A stretch of 64,000 nucleotides of DNA from Bugula neritina (taxonomy: Eukaryota; Bryozoa; Gymnolaemata; Cheilostomatida; Bugulidae), in NCBI GenBank assembly GCA_964035545.1, contig OZ037767.1, positions 20,004,628 through 20,068,627 on the forward strand. Direction: 5' to 3'. This document shows, piece by piece, positions 12,636 through 22,389 of this stretch; the stretch's first letter is position 1; the number at the start of each line of letters is the position of its first letter. A program made the translations under genes and the position numbers. The notes under the pieces are model-generated. The model saw only the letters and a program-made list of their open reading frames with translations. It was not told the DNA's origin and ran no database searches.

Positions 12636-12983
12636 TCATCTTAGCACTGACTCTACTGTGGGACGCCGTGGTTCACCAATTTCCTTCCTGCAAGGACAGC
12701 TTCTTCGGTGGTGTCCTTCGCTGTCACATCCCCAATAATCAGGGAAAACCTTCAACAGTAGCAGTTCTGGCCATTCGGCTACCTTCAACTGTTGGAGGCG
12801 ATTTACCTCGGCCAGCTGCTCTTTGACTAAACCTGCTGTCAAGCCTGATTCAACAGCTGCTGAAGTCGATGTGGTGGCGGCCACATAATTGAGTGTAGCT
12901 GAGTTAAATATTGGCGGTATGTTTTCTTCCTCCACCTGATGAGCATTCACTCCTGGCTGCATTGTCAGTTTGGAAATAAACAT
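12636..12983 (-). pseudogene. LTR-retrotransposon gag fragment with a decayed zinc knuckle
   Basis: The minus-strand frame ends in WGCDSEGHHRRSCPC. This fits the retroviral-type knuckle C-x2-C-x4-H-x4-C, except that the first Cys reads as Tyr. An Ala/Thr/Ser stretch and a Leu-rich segment precede it. Such a knuckle closes Ty3/gypsy gag. The neighbouring integrase piece may belong to a different element because the order is wrong for one intact copy. Confidence 0.55.
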
Positions 12984-13034
12984 TTCCTAGCCGAAGGGCT
13001 CTCTCCATGAAATCAACATCCACGACCATTTTAT

Positions 13035-13460
13035 CACTTTCTCACTTGTGCTATTGAAAAATACACCCTCAAAAAATACGCTATAGTAATCTATAGTAAC
13101 AATAACATGTGACCCATTTGGCAGTGGTCTGAGCAAATCAGCACTCAAAAATTACCATGGCTTACGTGGCATTTTAGTCATTGACAAGGGTTCTGGTGGG
13201 TTTGGTAGGCTTAATTTACAGTCAGCACAATTTCCGCAAAGTTTCTCAAACTCGTCATCCATTTTAGGCCACCACACTTTAGACCTACGTCTTCGTTTTG
13301 TTTTCACTGTGCCGTGATGCCCTTCATGTGCTAATTTCAGCACATGTTCTCTAAGTGTAACTGGTATTACTATCCTACTACCTCTGAGTAACCCGCCACT
13401 TTCACTTAAATCGATTTGCTGCATTTGATTTTAATGATTCTAACACATTTCAAATTTCTT
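13035..13460 (-). pseudogene. Ty3/gypsy integrase fragment (HHCC domain and start of core)
   Basis: The frame at 13152-13424 reads GLLRGSRIVIPVTLREHVL, then LAHEGHHGTVKTK and KVWWPKMDDEFEKLCGNCADC. This is the HHCC zinc-binding domain of Ty3/gypsy integrase (H-x3-H, C-x2-C). After a stop it continues as SADLLRPLPNGSHVIVTIDYY, the first strand of the catalytic core, including its first Asp. The remainder of the core is absent. Confidence 0.8.
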
Positions 13461-14069
13461 TGCCTAAACTAGAATTAGCTACCATACCATTCTAATTAAT
13501 AGCTATTGGAACTACCTCTAACATTCTGCCTAGCCTAATCATCTGCTGCTACTTCAGCGATGCTGTTTACTTTGTGGTTGAACCTCAGTGGTCGCCTAAG
13601 CACTGGTTGAGCAACTGGTGTTACTGTTTTATCTATGTGGAACTTTTTTTCACTCGTATGATTTTTGTCACACCTTAACGAAGTTTTGGAAACTTTCTAA
13701 AAATTTTTCGCTGATTTTAACCACTTACATTAGAGATGTTGCCACAAAAGACAAAAGATATAAATCTGTGGCTGTTTTACTACTGTATCTAGTAAAACTT
13801 ACAGATGATTTTAATGCAGCTTCTTTAACAATGCAATCTACCGTTTTGGCCCGGTATAAAAAGATTCGAATCTATGTTCTCTTCAATTGTTTCCATAGCA
13901 AAATAAAATTTACCATATTTTCATACGAAATAATTCTATCTGCGTAAGCTTGAAATATATAAAACTTTGCAAGTTATAACATTTTTTACAGAAATAATAT
14001 ATCATATTATTTATGTTGCCATGAAACCAGCCATAACCATGAAATATGCAGGGCTAAACTGTACTCAAA

Positions 14070-14345
14070 TTACATAATACCATATAGCCCAGCTGGCTTA
14101 TACCTGTACAGTTTCATATTGCCATCTATATGAATCTTATGGGCAGATTCTTGGCAACATGGGCATTGGAATGCATTGCAAAGTGAGTTTGGATAACAGG
14201 ACTCTGTTTTACGCCATTCAGGAGTAAAATATGCCTCTGAAATCAATGAAAAGTGATCCATCAGCTGTTACTGGCCACAACGCCAGTTTTGTTACATCGG
14301 TCCAGTGGTTCACCATTTTCCACTGGCAACACGGGCATGTCATCA
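14070..14345 (-). pseudogene. KDZ transposase fragment, unit 1
   Basis: One minus-strand frame (14070-14261) reads EWRKTESCYPNSLCNAFQCP, then a CPCCQES and IHIDGNMKLYRYKPAG segment. CPxC followed by HIDGN.KL.R is the hallmark of the KDZ transposase region. Just upstream a different frame carries the conserved LWPVT block. The join needs a frame change, so no intact protein is made. Confidence 0.6.
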
Positions 14346-15215
14346 ATGTTATTGATACTTACTGTGATCCTTTGAAAATAACAGCATTTAGGTAAGAAAT
14401 TGTGGAATGGCAAAAAACTAGACCCTATTTCTTGAGTTTTACTAATCGCAACAAAAACAGGTTATAGACAAGGTTTTATCTAAAAATCATGATAGCAATC
14501 ATATTTATTTATGTAAAGAAATAATAAAACACACTTGGAAAGAAAACCATTCTTCTCACTTTATAATTATTCCATAGTAGCACCAATATTTTTACTCATC
14601 TAGATTACAATTTTTCTAGTGCAATTATGTAATTAATAAATTGGTCTCTCAAAGTGAATAATGTCTATATTTTACACAACACAGTTACTGGTACAACACA
14701 ACAATAATCATGAAACTAGCGTATCAGTCAACACCACAAACTGTCTATCATTGTTTTCATTACAAAAGACTGATGCACAGAAATTAACCAATCAAGTTGT
14801 AGTATCAATCTGGTTAGCATGACCTGTGTGCATGATTAGTCAAGTTGCAGCCCACAAATTACAAATATGAAACAGCTTTAGATACATCAACAGCCTATGA
14901 ATATGCATTTTCGTAAGATGCTCAGTATTGAGTAATAGGGAAATCTACAGACGAAATGCAATAATTTGTGTGATTAAGAAGGCGGCACATTGTAAGATTG
15001 GCTATAAAGACCGTTGACAATACAAATTAAAAGCTGTTCCACAATTTGAAAATCTTCAGTTCTTTCTGGTACATAGCAAAATAAAATTTACCATATTTTC
15101 ATAAGAAATAACCCTATCGGCCTAAACTTGAAATATATAAAACTTTGTAAGGTATAACAGTTCAACATTTTTACAGAGATAGCATATTATTTTTGTTGCC
15201 ATGAAACGGCGATAG

Positions 15216-15560
15216 CTATAAAATATGCAGAGCTAAACTGCACTCAAATTCCATAATACGATACCTCCCAGCTGGTTTGTACCTATTCAGTTTCATGTTT
15301 CCATCTATATGACTTGTATGGGCAGATTCTTGGCAACATGGACATTGGAATGCATTGCAAAGTGAGTTTAGATAACAGGACTCTGCTTTACGCCATTCAG
15401 AAGCAAAATATGCTGCTGAAATCAATGAAAAGTGATCCATCAGCTGTTACTGGCCACAACGCCAGTTTTGTCAGCTCTGTCCAGTGCTTCACAATTTTCC
15501 ACTGAAAACACGGGCATGTCATCAATGTTATTGATACTAACTGTAATCCTTAAAAAAGCA
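15216..15560 (-). pseudogene. KDZ transposase fragment, unit 2
   Basis: The upstream frame gives a CxC-type segment (CPCFQWKIVKHW...LALWPVTADG). The next frame, opening at 15440, gives YFASEWRKAESCYLNSLCNA, then CPCCQES and HIDGNMKLNRYKPAG. KDZ proteins have the same order, but with a longer spacer between LWP and CPxC, so the spacer is internally shortened here. This is the best preserved copy of the four. Confidence 0.65.
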
Positions 15561-16059
15561 GCATTTAGGTAAGAAATTGTGGAATAGCAAACTGTCTATC
15601 ATTGTTTTCATTACAAAAAAGCTGATGCACAGAAATTAACGAATCAAGTTGTAGTATCAATCTGGTTATCATGACCTGTGTGCATGATCACTCAAGTTAC
15701 AGCCCACAAATTACAAATATGAAACAGCTTTAGATACACCAACAGCCTATGACTTTGCATTTTCATAAAAGATACTCAGTAATGAGAAATTTACAGACCA
15801 AAAGCAATAGTTTGTGTGATAAAAAGGTGACAAATTATAGGATTGGCTATAAAGACCATTGTCAATAAAAATTAAAAGTTGTTCTGCTACTGTAAAATCT
15901 TCAGTTCTCTCTGGTACATAGAAAAATAAAATTTACCATGTTTTTATAAGAAATAATTCTAACTGCTTAAACTTGAAATATATAGAACTTTGTAAGGTAT
16001 AATGGTTCAACATTTTTACAGAAATAGTATATCGTATTATTTGTGTTGCCATGAAACGG

Positions 16060-16349
16060 CCATAACCATAAAATATGCAGACCTAAACTGCACTCAAATT
16101 ACATAATACGATACCACCCAGCTGACTTGTACCTGTAAAGTTTCATATTCCCATGTATATGAATTGTATGGGCAGATTCTTAGCAATACGGACATTGGAA
16201 TGCATTGCAAAGTGAGTTTAGATAACAGGACTCTGCTTTACGCCATTCAATAATAACATATGCTGCTGAAATCAATAAAAAGTGATCCATCAGCTGTTAC
16301 TGGCCACAATGCCAGTTTTGTCAAATCTGTCCAGTGCTTCACAATTTTT
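16060..16349 (-). pseudogene. KDZ transposase fragment, unit 3, truncated
   Basis: The same coding remnant as in units 1, 2 and 4 can be followed on the minus strand, with extra stops (one Cys of CPCC is changed and a stop falls next to it). The unit is cut at about 16349, inside the segment that corresponds to the CxC block, by foreign R2-like sequence. Confidence 0.55.
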
Positions 16350-16625
16350 CAACAAAGGCGATCCACAAGTTCCTCCCTCTCTTCTTTGCATCCTCAATAC
16401 AACTCCGAAGTATCAGAGCATTCATGAATATTCCGTCTCCTTTGCGGAAGCCCTTTTGTCTCTTTGAAATAGGTAAGAGCCTCTCTAATCTTCTTCCCAG
16501 TATGCTATGCAACACCCTAGCAAAAACTGAGTTAACCGTGATTGTCTGAATTCGCTAGGGTCCTGCGTGCCTACAACCTTAGGTACTAGGGTTGTCCTTC
16601 CCTCGCAGATAGCTGACGGCATTTT
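16350..16625 (-). mobile_element. R2-like LINE RT fragment, truncated at both ends
   Basis: Minus-strand frames read SAICEGRTTLVPKVVGTQDP, then in shifted frames a piece matching the HSILG.RLERLLPIS.RQKGF and CIEDAKKRGRN segments of the element at 32.5-33.9 kb. The homology stops where motif A (VIDLRKAFD in relatives) should begin, and KDZ unit 3 sequence follows at once. At its other end it is joined to a gypsy protease remnant, forming one chimeric frame (16485-16904). Confidence 0.7.
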
Positions 16626-16629
16626 TCCT

Positions 16630-17390
16630 GTTCCTGCTGCGATTTTTAGGCTAACCTCCCTTATGCACGTAGTTGTATTACCATCCAAAATTGTCGCAAT
16701 TTTTGGCGCAGAACTATATTTTTCTTCCAACAAGTGAACATTTGAGCTGACTACAGATTGCTGGCACCCATCATCAACCAATGATTTGAATGTTGCACTA
16801 TGTATTAGAAGATTTATCATAGAAATAAGCGTCTCTAATGCTGTGATGCTGGGTGACAGTCTATCTCTTTTGTTATTGGCACCATCACGAGAAATGCAAC
16901 CCAACCCTAAGCAAATAAAGCACTTTGACCTTTTTTTTTACATCTTGTCTTCTACCAGCACAAATGTCGAACATGGCCCTTTTTTGCTCACAACTTCAAG
17001 CAACTCCAACCTACTGACAATCACTGACAGTTTTAAACTCATGGCTACATCAGCTGGTAGCCCAGACACAAAAGCGCACCTCAGCAGAGAATCTGCATTT
17101 TTCTGTCCCATCAAGCAAACCAACCCTATCAAATATGCACTCACCTTCCATCAGAGTTCTGCCTTTCAATTGCTCATATGATGAGAAGGCATCAATACTA
17201 AAAGCTTTTCAGTTTTTTTATAGTCTGCCTTCACCTTTGCACTCAGCTGCTGATAAACTGCAAAAGCAGGCCCTGCTAGGAACAGAGGCAGTAATTTCAA
17301 TATATTCGCTGACCCTCCCTGTAGCTCTGCCACCAGCTCCAATTTCTCAATCCACACAAAGAACTCTCTACTCACGTTTTGATCTTCATA
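16630..17390 (-). pseudogene. Ty3/gypsy gag-protease fragment
   Basis: Read on the minus strand: a capsid segment (17166-17375) with EFFVWIEKLELVAELQG and LAGPAFAVYQQLSA, then LRCAFVSGLPADV (16938-17144), then a knuckle-like CFICLGLGCISRDG that has lost its His and last Cys, then FKSLVDDGCQQSVVSS, where DDG replaces the DTG active-site triad of the aspartic protease. The order capsid, knuckle, protease is standard for Ty3/gypsy. Active-site and zinc-ligand loss show that it is dead. Confidence 0.75.
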
Positions 17391-17940
17391 GTTTTTTTTA
17401 TTATATCCGAGTATTTAAAACTTTTAGCCATTGTGCCAAATTAGCTTGTAATTATTGAATTGATTTTTCAAAGTGAATAATATCTATATTTTACACAACA
17501 CAGTTACTAGTACAGCACAACAATAGTCATAAAATTGGCGTATCAGTCAACACCACCAACTGTCTATCATCGTTTTTATAACAGAAGACTTATGCACAAA
17601 AATTAACCGATCAAGTTGTAGTATCTATCTCGTTAGCATGACCTGTGTGCATGATCAGTCAAGTTACAGCCCACAAATTACAAATATGAATCAACTTTAG
17701 ATACATTAACAGATTATAAGTTTGCCTTTTCATAAGATACTCAGTATTGAGTAATAGGGAAATCTACAGACGAAATGCAATAATTTGTGTGATTAAGAAG
17801 GCGGCACATTGTAAGATTGGCTATAAAGACCGTTGACAATACAAATTAAAAGCTGTTCCACAATTTGAAAATCTTCAGTTCTTTCTGGTACATAGCAAAA
17901 TAAAATTTGCCATATTTTCATAAGAAATAATTCTATCGGC

Positions 17941-18360
17941 CTAAACTTGAAATATATAAAACTTTGTAAGGTATAACAGTTCAACATTTTTACAGAAATA
18001 GTATATCATATTATTTTTGTTGCCATGAAACGGCGATAACCATAAAATATGCAGAGCTAAACTGCACTCAAATTCCATAATACGATACCTCCCAGCTGGT
18101 TTGTACCTATTCAGTTTCATGTTTCCATCTATATGACTTGTATGGGCAGATTCTTGGCAACATAGATATTGGAATGCATTGCAAAGTGAGTTTAGATAAC
18201 AGGACTCTGCTTTACGCCATTCAGAAATAAAATATGCTGCTAAAATCAATAAAAAATGATCCATCAGCTGTTACTGGCCACAGCGCCAGTTTTGTCAAAT
18301 CCTTCCAGTGCTTCACAATTTTCCACTGGCAACACCGGCATTTCAGCAATATTATTGATA
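17941..18360 (-). pseudogene. KDZ transposase fragment, unit 4
   Basis: The frame at 17941-18264 repeats the unit 2 protein, with FISEWRKAESCYLNSLCNA and HIDGNMKLNRYKPAG, but with YLCC in place of CPCC. The upstream frame again reads CRCCQWKIVKHW and LWPVTADG. The same frame change between the two parts is present as in the other units. Confidence 0.6.
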
Positions 18361-18869
18361 CTGACTGTAATCCTTTAAGGAAAAAAATCGCAGAATTTAG
18401 GTAAGAAATTGTGGAATGGGAAAAAAAATTAACCTTATTTCTTGGGTTTTACTAATCACAAAAACAGGTTATAGACAGGGTTTTATTTAAAAATCATGAT
18501 AGCAATCATATTTTATCCATGGCCACAAACAATGGAATACACCTGGAAAAAAAAACATTCTTCACACTTTAAAATTATTCGATAGTAGCACCAATATTTC
18601 TACCCACTTAGATTACAAGTTATCTAGTTTGATTACAAATATGAAACAGCTTTAGATACACCAACAGCCTATAAATTGGCATTTTCATAAAATATGCTCA
18701 GTATTGAGTAGTAGAGAAATTTACAGACCAAAAGCAATGATTTGTGTGATAACGCATGTGACACATTATGAAATAGGCTAAAAAGACCATTGACAATACA
18801 AATTAAAAGTTGTACCGCAGCTTTCAAATCTTCTTCAGTTCTATCTGGTAGTAATATGATGGATAGTTG

Positions 18870-20124
18870 AAATATAACCCAAAAAGACACTAGCTTGTAC
18901 TAAAGATAATACCAATATGTGGAAGATGAACTTTATATTAGGCAAAATACTATTTAGTATTGAAATAACATCCAAGTTAATTGGTAACCCAGTTGTTAGA
19001 TCACTGTTGCAGCTCAGACAGTTGTAGATAAGCACTTAGCATAGCCATTAAAACATACCCAGTAACCTTAGCAGTATGTGCAGCACGCTTCATATCAGCA
19101 TCAAAACAACCAATCATGTTCAACTGTTTATCACTGCCATAAGCATACAAAGCCTCGCTTATTTACTTCAGCGTATTTTTGTCCCTAATTCTATTATATG
19201 CAGGCGAGTTTATGATACTGTTATATGTTCCTGCGTCAATTGAAAATGGAATAATCTCACCTAAAACAGTCACTCCACATTTTACTATTTCCAATTTTTC
19301 CTTCACAGCGAACGTATCCTCCTTTATCTCTTCTACTTTTCCCACTGGATAGTTGTGCTTTTAAAGCTTGGACCTGGCAAAATATTTTTTCCTGTTGCAG
19401 TCTTGCATGTTCTATCTTTTGCTGGACAACTGTTACTACTCGACATATGTATGGTTTTAGAGCACATGTAGCAAAATGCTTGACTCTTGCTATTATTCTC
19501 GCTATGCTTAGGTCTTGCTCCACTATTGACCTATTTCTCACGATTGAACAGTTTCCGGTTCACTGTTGAACTTCACACAGCCCATTTTCTCATCAACTCC
19601 AACTTGCAGTGCAACATCTTTCACCGCTTGTAGCTTGGATTGCTCTTATGCTGCCATAGCAGTTATTTTCTCTCTAATTATCTTGTTTTGCACCTATATT
19701 ATAAAGTTTTCAAGCAAATTGTCATGTAGAAAATTTCCAAAATCACATGATATAGCTTGTGCTCTCTCACTGAATCATTTGGTGATTTCTTGACTTCTCT
19801 AAACTTTGCCCTCAACCATTTTACTTGTCACTGTACCATAGTCTCTCTTTAGCTGTTGTATTAGATCGTCATAGCTAACATCCTGTGGCATTACTGTCGA
19901 TTCCGAGTCTGTCAAGTCTCATGTTGACTTTCTGAAAGTCTCATATAATCAGTACTTGCTTCTTCAATTTATCATCTGTATTTTTGTACGAGAAAATAAC
20001 TTTTTAACCTCTGCGTGTAATGTTCTACCTTTCCATTAAACTTTAGTATGGATCCAGTAGCCATTTAAAAATCTTGAGCTGCCATTATTTTATTATCATC
20101 GACGCCGGTTTTATGTTGAAGGCC
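18870..20124 (-). pseudogene. Second Ty3/gypsy gag-protease fragment
   Basis: Minus-strand frames begin near 20060 with SILKFNGKVEHYTQRLKSYF, a capsid start. They go on to DDLIQQLKRDYG, CDFGNFLHDNLLENFI and a knuckle remnant FCYMCSKTIHMSSSNSCPA. Next come IPFSIDAGTYNSIIN (a protease triad changed from DTG to DAG, 19163-19345) and ALYAYGSDKQLNMIGCF near 19100. Many stops and shifts intervene. It differs in sequence from the gag fragment at 16.6-17.4 kb. Its upstream end abuts the R2-like element at 20125. Confidence 0.75.
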
Positions 20125-20262
20125 TGACACCTCCTTAGCGAATTTACGTACGGGGTCGATGTCGTATTTTTTAACCCTATCCTGATATGGTACTCTGAGT
20201 TTCACATTGTCTGATGTAATGCCAATATCTAAAATCCTGACTAGGTCTGAATTTTCTTTCTG

Positions 20263-20895
20263 TCAATATAGAAGATCGGGTTTTAGAAGCCCTCTCTCGG
20301 TCCTAATGTGAGGTTCCCACAATACTTCATATCCCAACTCCATCAATCTTTTTTGCGCAAATTCACATACTTTATTATGCCGCTGTATTCTTGGGCTATG
20401 AGATCTGGGGCACACCTGAAGAATGTGTCCGAGTGTATGAGGTCTATCGGGGCACACTGGACAGAAGATGCTTGCCTGGCGGCACATCCTATGCTTCAGC
20501 TGTCCGGTTAGGAGAAGATTATAGCGTAAATGGTTTACACGTATAAAATCCCTCCCCGACAGGATCCTAGTTGGTTCTCTAGCCCACCTGTGGGCTTCCG
20601 GGACGTCCCGATGGTTCAGGAGCCCTTTCCCATCTACTGAAAGGTCCAGTTTCTTTCTCCAGATGTCGACTAAACTATCCTTGGTTGAAATAGTCTTTTT
20701 TGCAATTACAGGCGCGGCCAAATCTTTTAGTTCTAACAACACACTTACCGTGGGGTCATCGGAGTCTGTGAGTCTGCACATCCTCTGATGTTTTAGCATT
20801 GGAATTAGATATTTAAGGGACGGCACCCCAAGCCCTCCGTCCTTAATGCTAGCGTATGGAAACGCGCTGGACACTGCTGCTTGACTTTGAGCCAT
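20263..20895 (-). pseudogene. R2-like ORF, knuckle and endonuclease part
   Basis: This frame continues the same protein after the frameshift. It contains GGLGVPSLKYLIPML, AHRWAREPTRILSGRDFIRV, the CCHC knuckle CPVCPDRPHTLGHILQVC, RIQRHN and KPDLLY of the restriction-like endonuclease. A TGG-to-TGA change after KPDLLY stops it. The downstream codons still read QKENSDLVRILDIGITSD, the rest of the active site, and then run into foreign sequence. Confidence 0.8.
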
Positions 20896-22310
20896 TTTTT
20901 CACCGATGAGCGTATATGGTAGTCCAATGCACTTAGCGACTTGAAAGATGGCTCAAGTAATACCAATTGATGATAAAACTTGGGCAAAAAGTGCTCCCTC
21001 AAAAGAAATAATCTCTGCTGTGGCTTTAGTGGCGCTCGAGACGGCCTCTCTAGTCCGATGGTGATCTCTTTCCTAGGGTTTGACTCCTCTAGCTTCACAC
21101 CGACTTGGGCGCCTAGATAGCGGTAAGTATCCGTGATGGATACAGCCGGCACCTCGACCCCGTCCACTGCCAAAAACGGCTTGCTGTCCGAGAACCACTT
21201 GCCTCTTCTTGCACCAATGCTAATAGTGGCACTCTTACTTGGGTTTGCTTCAAACCCTGCTTTCCCTAACTCACTAATTAGAAGCTCTGTATTGACACCC
21301 AGGCCCTCCTTACTTTCGTCAAAAAGGACAATGTCATCAGCGAAAGCCATGTATGTGACTCTGTCGTCACCGATCTTATACCCAATGTTACTGTTGAGTT
21401 TTTGGACGCAAAAATCAATTACAGCATTGAACAGGTGCACTGACATAGGGTCACCTTGCTTGATCCCTCTCTTAGATGTTATACTACCAGACAATGTGTC
21501 CCCGGGCACCAGTTTCATACTACTCCTTGAGTAAAATTTTGAGTAGTACCCAACTAAATGATCTGGGACACCCAGCCGCTTACAAGCAGTCCATAGTGCA
21601 CTGTGTCCAACGCTGTCAAAGACTTTGCGCATATTCAGAAATGCAAGTCGGAGGCTTCGACATTTGAATCTAGCATCACTAATGCATTTCTGCAGGAGTA
21701 TAGAATTAAAGTAAATTCCATCCACCTGTCTCTTGATGGCGACTAGTTCCTCCTTGATTTTGAGATTTAGTGAATCTTCGACTGGTTGCGTTTCGGGCAT
21801 ATTGTCGGCTCTAGCATATTCTTCAGCAAGTAGCTCAGAATATCTGACCTTTTTATTTCTCTGACCCTTGATCGCTTCAATTGTGTCCTCAGGAAAGCAT
21901 ACCTGCAGTTCCTGATTGATATGCTGTACTCCTTGCTGTCGAAGCTTCACCTCCTCTCTAGCCAATCTTATCAACATTCCGTCGTCCCATCTCAACTTCC
22001 TCACCTCTCTTCCAGCCTCTCCCTGATAACGTTCTTCGTGGGTTCTCCTAAAGTGGAGAGAGAGTCCACGCAGGGAGCTATACGCTGAGCCACATGGGGT
22101 GCACTGGTAGAAAGTGCATACTTGACAGATGAAAGGTCTGTCAGCGCCCCAATCTGAATACTTTGGAACTTCGACAAAATTAATCGCTGTGTTCCTGTTC
22201 GTTCTGGTCAAACAACTACAGTTGCCACACTGCTGCAGTGGGCACACATCTGAGTCAACAGAGGTAGAAGCCCCAGTGGGGGTTTCGTTACGCCTGGTTT
22301 TTGGTGGCAT
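20805..22310 (-). pseudogene. R2-like ORF, N-terminal and RT part, 501 codons
   Basis: Domains in order: a Cys-rich leader, a C2H2 finger at about residues 73-91 (CTPCGSAYSSLRGLSLHFRR then H), a Myb-like segment near 105-165 (LRWDDGMLIRLAREE, EAIKGQRNKK), then the junction KRQVDGIYFNSILLQKC near residue 200, RT motif A changed to FLNMRKVFDS (the usual Asp reads Asn), GIKQGDPMS (motif B), MAFADDIVLFD (motif C) and the thumb. The RT fingers between Myb and IYFN are absent, without loss of frame. A frameshift near 20850 ends the frame. With the motif A Asp lost and the fingers deleted, it cannot be an active RT. Confidence 0.85.
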
Positions 22311-22389
22311 GTCCTCTGGAATGAAAAATCTCGGTTCTAAAAAGAAAAGGAGAAAAAGGCGAACTAATTCGTGACGCCATTAATTTGCT

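Larger units (their letters stand above)
13890..18860 (-). repeat. Tandem array of a KDZ-transposon fragment, interrupted once
   Basis: A unit of roughly 0.8-1.2 kb occurs four times, plus a fifth partial copy, all in the same orientation. Approximate limits are 13890-14650, 14650-15590, 15590-16349, 17456-18600 and 18625-18860. Each full unit holds a non-coding part, followed on the minus strand by a short coding remnant of a KDZ transposase. The copies differ by scattered substitutions and small indels. Between units three and four, about 1.1 kb of R2-like and gypsy sequence replaces the expected join. Head-to-tail placement indicates local duplication rather than independent insertions. 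Confidence 0.7.
20125..22384 (-). mobile_element. R2-like LINE with in-frame internal deletion
   Basis: This element is close kin of copy 1. Its 5' end lies at about 22384, within the joining segment of the expected ribozyme, so the fold itself is lost. It keeps the finger, Myb-like region, RT palm, CCHC knuckle and part of the endonuclease. It stops at FAKEVSG near 20125, where gypsy gag leader begins. Compared with relatives, about 300 residues between the Myb-like region and RT motif A are absent. The 3' UTR and the last 60 or so codons are missing. Confidence 0.85.

Noticed and set aside
13890-18860. CRISPR-like regular repeats
   Set aside because: The units are about 1 kb, coding-derived and diverged. 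There are no short direct repeats with unique spacers, and the genome is eukaryotic.
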